17,739 bases of DNA from Planctomycetota bacterium (GCA_016200155.1 JACQFG010000220.1:1-17739), one strand, 5' to 3'. Shown: positions 7,924 to 15,004, numbered from the stretch's first letter. Program-made: numbers and translations. Notes: generated from the sequence alone by a model not told the origin.

Positions 7924-9258
7924 TCAGAACAGCTCCAACACCGGTCGGCCCTGGACGACGTAGTGCGGCCTGCCGATCGGGTCGGTGACGCGGGTATCGG
8001 CGCCGAAGCCGAGCGCGTGATACATCGTGGCGACGAAATCGGTGGTGTGGACGGGGTGGTACGCGGGCACACCGCCCTGGGCATCGCTGCGGCCGATGAC
8101 GCTGCCGCCGCGAATCCCGCCGCCGGCGAGCACCGTGGAATAGACGCGGCCCCAGTGATCGCGGCCCGCACTGCCGTTGATCCGCGGCGTGCGGCCGAAT
8201 TCACCGGTCCAGGCGATCAGCGTCTCGTCGAACATGCCGCGCTGCGTCAGGTCCTCGATCAGGGCGGAGAACGCGCGATCGACGGGCGGCAACAAGAAAT
8301 CGCGCATCTTCGCGAAGTTGCGGCTGTGCGTGTCGAAGTTCTGTTCGGACTGCTTGAACATCCAGGGCACGGTCACGAAGGCGACGCCTGCCTCGATGAG
8401 CCGGCGGGCGACGAGGCAGCTGCGGCCGAAACGGTTGTCGCCGTAGCGATCGAGCATCGAGCGCGGCTCATCGTCCAGCGAGAATGCACGCCAGGCCTGA
8501 CCGGAACGAAGCACATCGGCAGCAAGCTGCTGGAACCGCTCGTAATCGCGTTCGACGGGAGCGGCCGCGGGACGCTGGGTCTGCACGGTGTCGAGGAGGG
8601 TCGATCGACCGGCCTGGCGTTGGGCATCGACGCCGGGCGGCGCGGTGAAGCCAGGCATCATATCGCCGGGCCGCCAGGTTTCGTCGAACAGAAAGAGCGG
8701 ATCATAGCGCGGTCCGAGGAAGCCGGCGTGCTGTCCGCCCCACATGGCGTTGTTCTGATCGCCGACGGGGCGCGGCAATTGCACGGCCGCGGGCAGGCCG
8801 TTGCGATCGCCGCGGAGTTGCCGAACCACGGAAGCGACGCAAGGCGGATCCTGGCGATCGACCTGGGGCTCCCCCGAGCGGCGCGGCGCATGCCGCAGGC
8901 CGGTGAGATTGTAATGAACGCCGACGCCATGCGTGTCGGAGCCGTGAAACACGGAGCGCAAGATCGAGAAGCGATGCGCCTGTTGTGCCAGCATCGGCAA
9001 GAGTTCGCAGATTTGCGTGCCGGGGACGCTGGTCGCCATGGGCCGATATTCGCCGCGAATGCCGTCAGGCGCGTCCGGCTTGGGATCAAAGGTTTCATGC
9101 TGCGCCGGCCCGCCGGTCATGTAGAGGAGGATGCAGGCCTTCGCGGTGCCGGTGCGCGGGCGCGCGGTTTGTGCGCCCGCGCCGAGCATCAGCGCGTCGG
9201 CCAAACCCAAACCAATCGGAGAAAGCAGGCCAGCCCGCAGGAAGGTGCGACGGTTCAT
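7924..9258 (-). CDS. DUF1501 family protein with Tat signal (second copy)
   Basis: A 444-residue exported DUF1501 protein, distinct from the copy at 3539-4936. It starts with MNRRTFLRAG, a clear twin-arginine motif, followed by a hydrophobic segment to about residue 30. Landmarks: ACILLYMTGGPAQHETFDPKP, FSILRSVFHGSDTHGVG, RLIEAGVAFVTVPW, NFDTHSRNFAKM, AWTGEFGRTPRINGSAGRDHWG, and a C-terminal HTTDFVATMYHALGFG. It is the first gene of the - strand cluster, ahead of the PSCyt1/DUF1549 gene, the usual partner. The in-frame opening extends upstream to 9516 but runs through a 62-bp tandem repeat; the Tat motif fixes the start at 9258 even though the ribosome site there is weak. Enzymatic role unknown; the fold is alkaline-phosphatase-like. 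Confidence 0.92.
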   Translation of the reverse strand: MNRRTFLRAGLLSPIGLGLADALMLGAGAQTARPRTGTAKACILLYMTGGPAQHETFDPKPDAPDGIRGEYRPMATSVPGTQICELLPMLAQQAHRFSILRSVFHGSDTHGVGVHYNLTGLRHAPRRSGEPQVDRQDPPCVASVVRQLRGDRNGLPAAVQLPRPVGDQNNAMWGGQHAGFLGPRYDPLFLFDETWRPGDMMPGFTAPPGVDAQRQAGRSTLLDTVQTQRPAAAPVERDYERFQQLAADVLRSGQAWRAFSLDDEPRSMLDRYGDNRFGRSCLVARRLIEAGVAFVTVPWMFKQSEQNFDTHSRNFAKMRDFLLPPVDRAFSALIEDLTQRGMFDETLIAWTGEFGRTPRINGSAGRDHWGRVYSTVLAGGGIRGGSVIGRSDAQGGVPAYHPVHTTDFVATMYHALGFGADTRVTDPIGRPHYVVQGRPVLELF

Positions 9259-9403
9259 GGTGGGTCTTTGGGAAAAACGGGGGGTAGGATTGATCTCCAT
9301 CGAGTCTATCGTTCTTCCAGGCCGAGTGCAAGCCCTCACTTGGGGATAGGTTCGAATTTGGCATGCCCGCGTTGACGCGTGGGTAAGGCTCCTGCGTTCA
9401 AAA

Positions 9404-9502
9404 ATGGGTTGCATGGCGCTTGCAAGTTTTACACACCCACATCCACAGACCCCCCCAGCCCGCATTTGGGTTGCATTGCGCTTGCAAGTTTTGCACGCAC
9501 GC
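9404..9502. repeat. Two tandem copies of a 37-nt unit with 62-bp period
   Basis: Segments 9405-9440 and 9467-9502 are about 85-90% identical by eye (GGGTTGCATNGCGCTTGCAAG, then TTTTnCAC). Each contains the dyad TTGCA-N7-TGCAA with the inner palindrome CTTGCAAG. A weaker third match (GCCCGCAAATGGATCAC) follows at about 9522-9538. Two evenly spaced dyads between divergent genes look like regulator sites, but a simple duplication is equally possible. Confidence 0.7.
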
Positions 9503-9589
9503 ACACACGAATACACCCCCTGCCCGCAAATGGATCACGTGAACCAGTTCTTTTCTTGAACGCGCCCAGGGCGTGTGAACGATCGATAA

Positions 9590-9671
9590 TTTTCGTGGTG
9601 CGGGCGGCTCGCCTGCACGTGTCACTCCTTGACGGATGAAATGTGCAGGCGAGCCGCCCGCACCACGAAAA
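9590..9671. repeat. 29-bp inverted repeat made of two palindromes (REP/REPIN-like element 3)
   Basis: Left arm 9590-9618 and right arm 9643-9671 are exact reverse complements, separated by 24 nt. Within each arm is an imperfect palindrome: GTGCGGGCG-GCT-CGCCTGCAC on the left and GTGCAGGCG-AGC-CGCCCGCAC on the right. It ends 22 nt before the PHO-box-like array upstream of pstS. The whole can form a very stable cruciform or RNA hairpin. Confidence 0.88.
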
Positions 9672-9692
9672 ATCGGGTCGTCCCCGTTCGAG

Positions 9693-9732
9693 CTTCACCG
9701 AACCTTCACATATCGCACCGCGAAAGCTCACA
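9693..9732 (+). promoter_or_regulatory. Candidate PHO box array upstream of pstS
   Basis: Two 7-mers, CTTCACC (9693-9699) and CTTCACA (9704-9710), are separated by the 4-nt spacer GAAC, giving the 11-bp period of PHO boxes bound by PhoB-type regulators. A further unit GCTCACA (9726-9732) is exactly 22 bp (two periods) further on. The site lies about 105-145 nt before the pstS start. The spacing is seen in the sequence; binding by the PhoB-like regulator encoded at 16564-17259 is inferred. Confidence 0.65.
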
Positions 9733-9836
9733 TTTCGGGCCGAGAATACGACGGAACCACGGGCGAACTCCTTCCCGCGACTGTCACGACAAGGGATCGC
9801 CCCCGCCCGGTCTCTGATGACATAGAGGAGACATTC

Positions 9837-10877
9837 ATGCCACGAGCATCCGCGCTGGTGTTGTTGGGCATTGCGATCCTGAGTTCCGCAGGCTGCAGCG
9901 GCTGCAACAACAGCGGTATCGAGCACAAACGGCTGACCGGCGCCGGCGCCACCTTCATCTACCCCATGATGAGCAAATGGTCCAAGGAGTATGAAAAAGC
10001 CAAGGGCGTCAAGATCGATTATCAATCGATCGGCTCGGGCGGCGGCATCAAGCAGATGACTGCGCAGACGGTTGATTTCGGCTGCAGCGAGGGCCCCTTA
10101 AATGACGGTCAGCTAAAGGAAGCCAAGGACAAGAACGGCGACGTCGTGCACATTCCGCTCGCCATGGGCGCCGTCGTTCCCGCCTACAACCTTGCGGAGG
10201 TGAAGGATCAACTCAAGTTCACTGGGCCCGTCCTTGCCGACATCTTCCTCGGCAAGATCACGAACTGGAACGACCCTGCCATCAAGAAGCTGAACCCCGA
10301 TGCCACGCTGCCCGAAACCAAGATTGTCGTCGTGCACCGTTCCGATGGCAGCGGCACCACCTATGTGTGGGTCGATTACCTCAGCAAGGTCAGTCCCGAA
10401 TGGAAAGACAGGGTCGGCAAGGGCACCTCCGTCAACTGGCCGATCGGCCTGGGTGAAAAGGGGAATGAGAACGTCGCCGGCCAGGTCAAGCGCTCGGCGG
10501 GCGCCCTCGGCTACGTGGAGCTGACCTACGCCTTGCAGAACAAAATCCAGTACGGCGCCGTGCAAAACAAGGAGGGAGTCTTCGTCGTTCCCAACCTGGA
10601 ATCCGTCAGCGCCGCCGCCGATGCCTTTCTCACCGACATTCCCGAGGACCTGCGCTACTCCATCACCGACGCGCCCGGCAAGGGTTCTTACCCCATCAGC
10701 GGCACCTGTTGGGGACTCGCCTATGCGAACAATCCGAGCGGCAAGGGCAAAGAAGTGCGCGACTTCCTTTACTGGTGCACCCACGACGGCCAACAATTCT
10801 GCGAGGCTCTGCATTACTCCAGGTTGCCGACGAGGCTGGTCGAGCGTGTGGAGAAACGGCTTGAGTTGATCAAGTGA
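9837..10877 (+). CDS. pstS: Phosphate-binding lipoprotein PstS
   Basis: A 346-residue phosphate-binding component of the Pst ABC transporter. The N-terminus is a lipoprotein signal with lipobox SSAGC (C20), so the protein would be anchored to a membrane. Phosphate-site segments are visible: GAGATFIYP (35-43), GSGGGIKQM (66-74), DFGCSEGPL (80-88) and HRSDGSGTTYVW (167-178). In the third segment the residue matching Asp56 of E. coli PstS is glutamate (E85), an uncommon change at a phosphate ligand. ATG 9837 is preceded by GAGGAG (9825-9830) at 6 nt; the frame is open further upstream to 9636 but that part crosses the inverted repeat and PHO box. A strong inverted repeat follows the stop codon, before pstCA. 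Expression is probably under phosphate control. Confidence 0.95.
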   Translation: MPRASALVLLGIAILSSAGCSGCNNSGIEHKRLTGAGATFIYPMMSKWSKEYEKAKGVKIDYQSIGSGGGIKQMTAQTVDFGCSEGPLNDGQLKEAKDKNGDVVHIPLAMGAVVPAYNLAEVKDQLKFTGPVLADIFLGKITNWNDPAIKKLNPDATLPETKIVVVHRSDGSGTTYVWVDYLSKVSPEWKDRVGKGTSVNWPIGLGEKGNENVAGQVKRSAGALGYVELTYALQNKIQYGAVQNKEGVFVVPNLESVSAAADAFLTDIPEDLRYSITDAPGKGSYPISGTCWGLAYANNPSGKGKEVRDFLYWCTHDGQQFCEALHYSRLPTRLVERVEKRLELIK

Positions 10878-10888
10878 TCTTTCCCCAC

Positions 10889-10941
10889 CGTAGACCTCAC
10901 GCTCCGCGTGAGGATTCCTCACGCGGAGCGTGAGGTCTACG
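10889..10941. repeat. Perfect 26-bp inverted repeat between pstS and pstCA (REP/REPIN-like element 4)
   Basis: Arms 10889-10914 and 10916-10941 are exact reverse complements around a single central T. Each arm holds a smaller palindrome, CCTCACGC-TCC-GCGTGAGG on the left and CCTCACGC-GGA-GCGTGAGG on the right. The element begins 11 nt after the pstS stop and ends 14 nt before the pstCA start. In RNA it would form an extreme hairpin that could protect the pstS message or reduce read-through into pstCA. No T-run follows, so it is not a standard terminator. Confidence 0.9.
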
Positions 10942-10955
10942 ATGTCGAGTACCCC

Positions 10956-12953
10956 ATGGCGAATTCCGCACATCAAGCGTCTCTGGCATCCAATCCCCCG
11001 GGGTCCGTGTTCGCCGTTCCGCGTTCCTGGCATCTCGGCGATTGCCTGTTTGCGCTCTTGTGCCAGTCGGCGGCGCTGTCCGTCATCGCCACCTTCGCGG
11101 CACTCGTGGTCGTGCTGTTCTGGCAGGCGTGGCCCGCGCTCCACACGATCGGCGGGCAGTTTTTCACGACCGTCATCTGGGACCCCGAGCCGACGCATCG
11201 CGAGTTCGGCGCCCTCACCTTCATCTACGGCACCGTGATGACTTCCGCCATCGCGATGCTGATCGCCGTTCCCCTCGGGGTCGGCACGGCGGCGTTTCTT
11301 GCCGAAATCGCTCCTGCCTGGCTGAGGAAAACCGGCTCGTTCCTCGTCGAGCTTCTCGCCGCCATCCCCAGCGTCGTCTACGGCTTTTGGGGCGTCCTCG
11401 TCTTGGCGCCCATCATCCAATGGGTCATTACGGCCGTCGGCGGCCCCAACCAGGGGGGCACCGGCATATTCTCCGCCGGTCTGGTTCTGTCGATCATGAT
11501 CGTACCCTTTGTCGCCGCCGTCGCCTTTGATGTGTGCAAGGCCGTTCCCAACTCGCAGCGCGAAGGATCCTATGCCCTGGGCGCGACGCGCTGGCAGACG
11601 ATCTGGTCGGTCGTTCTGCCCTACGCCCGGCCCGGCATCATCGGCGGGTGCTTCCTGGCCCTGGGGCGCGCTCTGGGGGAAACCATGGCGGTCACCATGC
11701 TGATTGGCAACCGACGGGAATTCAGCCTGTCCCCCTTTGCCCCGGGGTACTCGATTCCGAGCATCATTGCCAACGAATTGCTGGAGGCTGACTACGAGTT
11801 GTACGAATCGGCGCTCGTCGAACTCGGCCTGGTGCTGCTAATGGTCAGCATCGGCGTGAATTCCCTGGCCCGGCTGCTCATTTGGCGGATGGGCCGGCCG
11901 GCGGGCGCCGGCATCGTGGCGAGCCTGCTGCGTTACTTGAGGCCGACATCCGCCGCTCCCCAAGTTGCCGACACGAGCGTCGTGCCCGCGTCGGCGGTGG
12001 AACAGGGCATGCGCGCGGGGCTGCCGCCCGGGGCGCCGACGCTTGCCGAGGGAGCGCCGCCGATTCGTGTTGCCGGGGAACCACGCGCTCCCGCGGAGAT
12101 TTCTCAGGCGACGTTTACGCTGATCGATCGCCTGATGACGGGGGTGCTCGGGCTGTGTCTGGCGATCAGCGTCGGTTTTCTGTTGTTCATCCTCAGCTAC
12201 ATTGTCTTTCGCGGCGTCGGCGCACTCGACTGGAACTTCTTCACCAGGCTGCCCGAGCCCGTCGGGGAGCCTGGCGGCGGCTTGGCCCATGCCATCGTGG
12301 GCAGCTTCATTCTCGTCGGCCTGGCCGCGGCATTTGCCGTCCCGCTCGGCATCCTCGCCGCCGTCTATCTGGCGGAATATCGCAGCGCCTGGCTTGGACC
12401 GATCGTCCGCTTCGTCACCGATCTGCTGACCGGCGTCCCGTCCATCGTCGTCGGGATCCTTGCTTATTTTGTGATCGTCAAGCCGATGGGGCATTTCTCC
12501 GGCTGGGCCGGCTCGTTCGCGCTGGGTGTGATGATGATCCCGATCGTCATTCGCACGACCGAAGAGGCGCTGCGGTTGGTCCCGGCGTCGCTGCGGCACG
12601 CCAGCTATGCTCTGGGCGCCAGCCAGTGGCAGACCGTGCTCAAGGTCACGCTCCCGGCGGCGCTGCCGGCCGTCATCACCGCCGTGTTCCTGGCGGTCGC
12701 CCGCGTGGTCGGTGAGACAGCGCCCTTGTTGCTCACGGCCGGCAGCAGCAGCCGACATTGGCCCCGCTCGCCCAACGACTGGGTGCCGGCGCTGCCCGAG
12801 TTCATTTTCCGTTACGCCACGAGCGCTTCGGAAGACTGGCGCCGCATGGGCTGGGCCGCCGCACTCGTCCTCCTCGCCATCGTCATGCTGTTGAGCCTTG
12901 GCGTTCGGCTGATCACAGGCCGACGCGCCGTATCCACACGGCAAGCAGGATGA
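10956..12953 (+). CDS. pstCA: Fused phosphate ABC transporter permease PstC-PstA
   Basis: One uninterrupted 665-residue frame encodes both membrane subunits of the Pst transporter. The PstC half (about 28-315) has hydrophobic helices beginning LFALLCQSAALSVIATFAALVVV and the EAA loop EGSYALGATRWQTIWSVVLP (203-222), followed by GRALGETMAV. The PstA half (about 385-655) has TGVPSIVVG, the second EAA loop HASYALGASQWQTVLKVTLP (548-567), followed by ARVVGETAPLLLTAG. Between them lies an Ala/Pro-rich linker (about 312-385), expected to be cytoplasmic if each half has six helices. Separate PstC and PstA of about 300 residues each are usual. The two EAA loops would contact the two nucleotide sites of a PstB dimer. 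ATG 10956 is preferred; the in-frame GTG 10908 lies inside the inverted repeat. The ribosome site is weak. No separate pstA start is needed, and no frameshift is seen. Confidence 0.93.
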   Translation: MANSAHQASLASNPPGSVFAVPRSWHLGDCLFALLCQSAALSVIATFAALVVVLFWQAWPALHTIGGQFFTTVIWDPEPTHREFGALTFIYGTVMTSAIAMLIAVPLGVGTAAFLAEIAPAWLRKTGSFLVELLAAIPSVVYGFWGVLVLAPIIQWVITAVGGPNQGGTGIFSAGLVLSIMIVPFVAAVAFDVCKAVPNSQREGSYALGATRWQTIWSVVLPYARPGIIGGCFLALGRALGETMAVTMLIGNRREFSLSPFAPGYSIPSIIANELLEADYELYESALVELGLVLLMVSIGVNSLARLLIWRMGRPAGAGIVASLLRYLRPTSAAPQVADTSVVPASAVEQGMRAGLPPGAPTLAEGAPPIRVAGEPRAPAEISQATFTLIDRLMTGVLGLCLAISVGFLLFILSYIVFRGVGALDWNFFTRLPEPVGEPGGGLAHAIVGSFILVGLAAAFAVPLGILAAVYLAEYRSAWLGPIVRFVTDLLTGVPSIVVGILAYFVIVKPMGHFSGWAGSFALGVMMIPIVIRTTEEALRLVPASLRHASYALGASQWQTVLKVTLPAALPAVITAVFLAVARVVGETAPLLLTAGSSSRHWPRSPNDWVPALPEFIFRYATSASEDWRRMGWAAALVLLAIVMLLSLGVRLITGRRAVSTRQAG

Positions 12954-12961
12954 CAGGGCGA

Positions 12962-13166
12962 AAATCCGAAATCCGAACTGCCAAACCAACAGAACCACGG
13001 GGGCACGGGGAACACGGGGTAAATACAGAATTGGCAATGGATTCGGCCATTCTGCAATAGGCGAATTGCTCAGCAATCGAATTTCCCCCTATTCGTATTT
13101 CCCCTTGTTTCCCCGTGCTCCCCGTGGTTCATTGGTTGCCGTGACACAGATTCGGATTTCGGATTT
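12962..13166. repeat. Long imperfect inverted repeat with CACGGGG-rich arms
   Basis: The outermost 16-nt arms AAATCCGAAATCCGAA (12962-12977) and TTCGGATTTCGGATTT (13151-13166) are exact reverse complements. Inward, about 12978-13026 (ACCACGGGGGCACGGGGAACACGGGG) pairs imperfectly with about 13096-13140 (CCCCTTGTTTCCCCGTGCTCCCCGTGGT). The loop of about 70 nt contains further short dyads such as CAGAAT/ATTCTG (13026-13031, 13049-13054). It fills the 254-nt gap between pstCA and the kinase. CACGG-rich intergenic repeats of this flavour often give false ORFs in planctomycete genomes; no gene is seen here. Confidence 0.82.
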
Positions 13167-13207
13167 GTCGGTGTGGTTATTCCACTTATGGAAGCTAGAA
13201 AAACGAC

Positions 13208-14959
13208 ATGTGGCGATCGCGTATCTTCTGGCGCCTGTTCGGTGCGTACAGCATTCTGCTGACCGTAACCTTCGGCCTGTTGGGTTGGCTGTTGATCGGC
13301 CGAATGGAAAACCATATCCTCCAGGAGATTCAGCGTGGCCTGGAGGTGAAGACGATTCTCTTGCGGGACCTGGTGAACCGCCTTGGGGAGGCCGAGCTTC
13401 AGGAGCAGGCTCTCCGGGTCGCCCAGGAAACCAATACGCGCATCACGCTGATTCACGCCAGCGGCAAGGTGCTGGCGGATTCCGGCGAACGACTCGACCG
13501 CATCGAGAATCACCTGGATCGCATCGAGGTGCAGCAAGCCAAGACTTCCGGAATCGGGACGTCCACGCGCTACAGCGGGACCGTGCATCAGCCGATGATG
13601 TATGTCGCGCGCCGCAACGATCAGGGCCCGGTGCGGTATGTGCGCATCGCCTTGCCGCTCGACGCGGTCGCCACTGAGATTCGCTGGCTGCATCGCGTCG
13701 TGTGGACAGCCACCGGGATCACGCTGATCATTGCCCTGGTCGTGAGCGTGGTGATCGCCCGGCGCATCAGCGCGCCGCTGGTAACTCTGGCGGCAGCGGC
13801 GGATGCGATGACGCGCGGAACCGGAGGCGCGAAAGTGCCGGTGTCCTCAGCGGACGAGGTGGGCACGCTGGCTGCTTCGTTCAACGCCATGAGCGAGGCC
13901 TGTGCTGCCCAGATGGCGCAGATGAATCAGGACCGCGAGCAGCTGCTGGCGATCTTTCGCAGCATGGTCGAAGGGGTCCTGGTGCTGGATGCCGAGCAAT
14001 CGATCCTCTTTGCCAACGACGCGGCCAGTCACCTCCTCGGGGCGCCGCTTCAGGCAGCCATCGGGCAAAAAGTCTGGCAGGTCTTCCGTCATCGCCAGCT
14101 GAACGAAGCCGTTGACAAGATCCTCGCATCGGACGAGCCGTACCGATGCGACCTGGAATGGCCGGGCGCCGAGCGCCGCGATCTGGCGCTGCAGGGCGCC
14201 CGTCTGCCCGGCGCACCGCACCGCGGCGCGGTCCTGGTGTTTCACGACATCACGCACCTGCGCAAGCTGGAAACGGTTCGCCAGGATTTCGTGGCCAACG
14301 TCTCGCACGAGCTGAAGACGCCGCTGGCCGCGATCCAGGCAACCGTGGAAACCTTGCTGGACGGCGCCCTGCAGGATCCCGCACACAACGTGCAGTTTCT
14401 GGAACGCATTCGCGAGAACGGCGAACGGCTGCACCGCCTGGTGCAAGACCTGTTGACGCTGGGGCGCATCGAATCGAGCCAGGCCCCGCTGGAACTGGAG
14501 CCGATCCCCTTGCAAGCCGCGGCGGAAGCGTGCATGAGCCGACAAGCGGACCGGGCCCGCGCCCGGGAAGTGCAGTTAATCGCCGAAGCCCCCCGGCATC
14601 CCATGGCTGCAATTGCCGATGCCGAGGCCCTCGCGGAGATCCTCGACAACCTGGTGGACAACGCCATCAAATACACGCCGGCCGGCGGGAAGGTCGCGTT
14701 GCGCTGGCGTGCGGAAGATCATGACGCCATTTTGCAAGTGGTCGATACCGGCACTGGCATCCCGGAGAAGGATCTGCCGCGGATATTCGAGCGCTTCTAT
14801 CGCGTCGACAGAGCGCGCAGCCGAGCGCTGGGGGGCACCGGTCTGGGCCTGAGCATCGTCAAGCATTTGGTCCAGGCACTTGGAGGAACGATCACCGCGG
14901 AAAGCAAGGTCGGTCGCGGCAGCACCTTCACCGTGCGCATCCCGCGCGCCCCGGCCTGA
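13208..14959 (+). CDS. phoR: PhoR-like membrane sensor histidine kinase
   Basis: A 583-residue two-component kinase. Order of parts: transmembrane helix 1 (about 7-31), extracytoplasmic sensor region (32-158), helix 2 (about 160-185), HAMP (about 186-240), PAS domain (about 245-345), HisKA with the phospho-accepting H367 in NVSHELKTPLAAI, and HATPase with DNLVDNAIKYT (480-490), VDTGTGIPEKDLPRIFERFYR (512-532) and GGTGLGLSIVKH (542-553). This matches PhoR-type kinases, and its place inside the pst-pho locus makes phosphate sensing through PstSCAB-PhoU likely. The periplasmic region, about 125 residues, is larger than in E. coli PhoR. The ribosome site (GGAAG at 13190-13194) is 13 nt away, weaker than usual. 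A repeat-filled gap of 254 nt separates it from pstCA, so it may have its own promoter. The partner is presumably the regulator at 16564. Confidence 0.88.
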   Translation: MWRSRIFWRLFGAYSILLTVTFGLLGWLLIGRMENHILQEIQRGLEVKTILLRDLVNRLGEAELQEQALRVAQETNTRITLIHASGKVLADSGERLDRIENHLDRIEVQQAKTSGIGTSTRYSGTVHQPMMYVARRNDQGPVRYVRIALPLDAVATEIRWLHRVVWTATGITLIIALVVSVVIARRISAPLVTLAAAADAMTRGTGGAKVPVSSADEVGTLAASFNAMSEACAAQMAQMNQDREQLLAIFRSMVEGVLVLDAEQSILFANDAASHLLGAPLQAAIGQKVWQVFRHRQLNEAVDKILASDEPYRCDLEWPGAERRDLALQGARLPGAPHRGAVLVFHDITHLRKLETVRQDFVANVSHELKTPLAAIQATVETLLDGALQDPAHNVQFLERIRENGERLHRLVQDLLTLGRIESSQAPLELEPIPLQAAAEACMSRQADRARAREVQLIAEAPRHPMAAIADAEALAEILDNLVDNAIKYTPAGGKVALRWRAEDHDAILQVVDTGTGIPEKDLPRIFERFYRVDRARSRALGGTGLGLSIVKHLVQALGGTITAESKVGRGSTFTVRIPRAPA

Positions 14960-14975
14960 ATATTAACCACGTGAC

Positions 14976-15004
14976 CTGCACGGTATCTTCACGAAATCTA
15001 CACA
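14976..15004 (+). promoter_or_regulatory. Candidate three-unit PHO box upstream of pstB
   Basis: Three 7-mers in perfect 11-bp register: CTGCACG (14976-14982), CTTCACG (14987-14993) and CTACACA (14998-15004), with spacers GTAT and AAAT. A degenerate fourth unit AACCACG lies one period upstream (14965-14971). The array starts 17 nt past the phoR stop and ends 49 nt before the pstB GTG start. The pattern fits PhoB-family binding sites and marks a probable internal promoter for pstB-phoU-phoB. Confidence 0.75.

Larger units (their letters stand above)
9259..9836. other. Divergent intergenic region between DUF1501 and pstS
   Basis: These 578 nt separate two divergent units and contain no convincing gene. 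From left to right they hold about 145 nt with nothing recognised, a 62-bp-period tandem repeat (9404-9502), a 29-bp inverted repeat (9590-9671), a PHO-box-like array (9693-9732) and the pstS ribosome site GAGGAG (9825-9830). Short openings that cross the region are explained by the repeats and show no family motifs. Confidence 0.7.

Noticed and set aside
7963..9375. 470-residue open frame on the + strand
   Set aside because: Antisense to the second DUF1501 gene, whose Tat signal and motifs are unambiguous.
9781..9787. CTGTCAC as a further PHO-box half-site near the pstS start
   Set aside because: It matches the E. coli 7-mer well, but no second unit sits 11 bp away on either side.
10889..10941. 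Intrinsic terminator after pstS
   Set aside because: The stem is strong but no run of T follows on either strand, and the pair-of-palindromes layout fits a repeat element better.
10113..11420. 435-residue open frame on the - strand
   Set aside because: Runs antisense through pstS, the inverted repeat and pstCA, with low-complexity Asp/Gly/Glu-rich sequence and no motif.
11838..13076. 412-residue open frame on the - strand
   Set aside because: Antisense to the PstA half and then through the long inverted repeat; composition is typical of a shadow frame.
13070..13693. 207-residue open frame on the - strand with an MNHGEHGETRGNTN segment
   Set aside because: That segment is a translation of the CACGGGG-rich repeat, a known source of false ORFs; the rest is antisense to the kinase gene.
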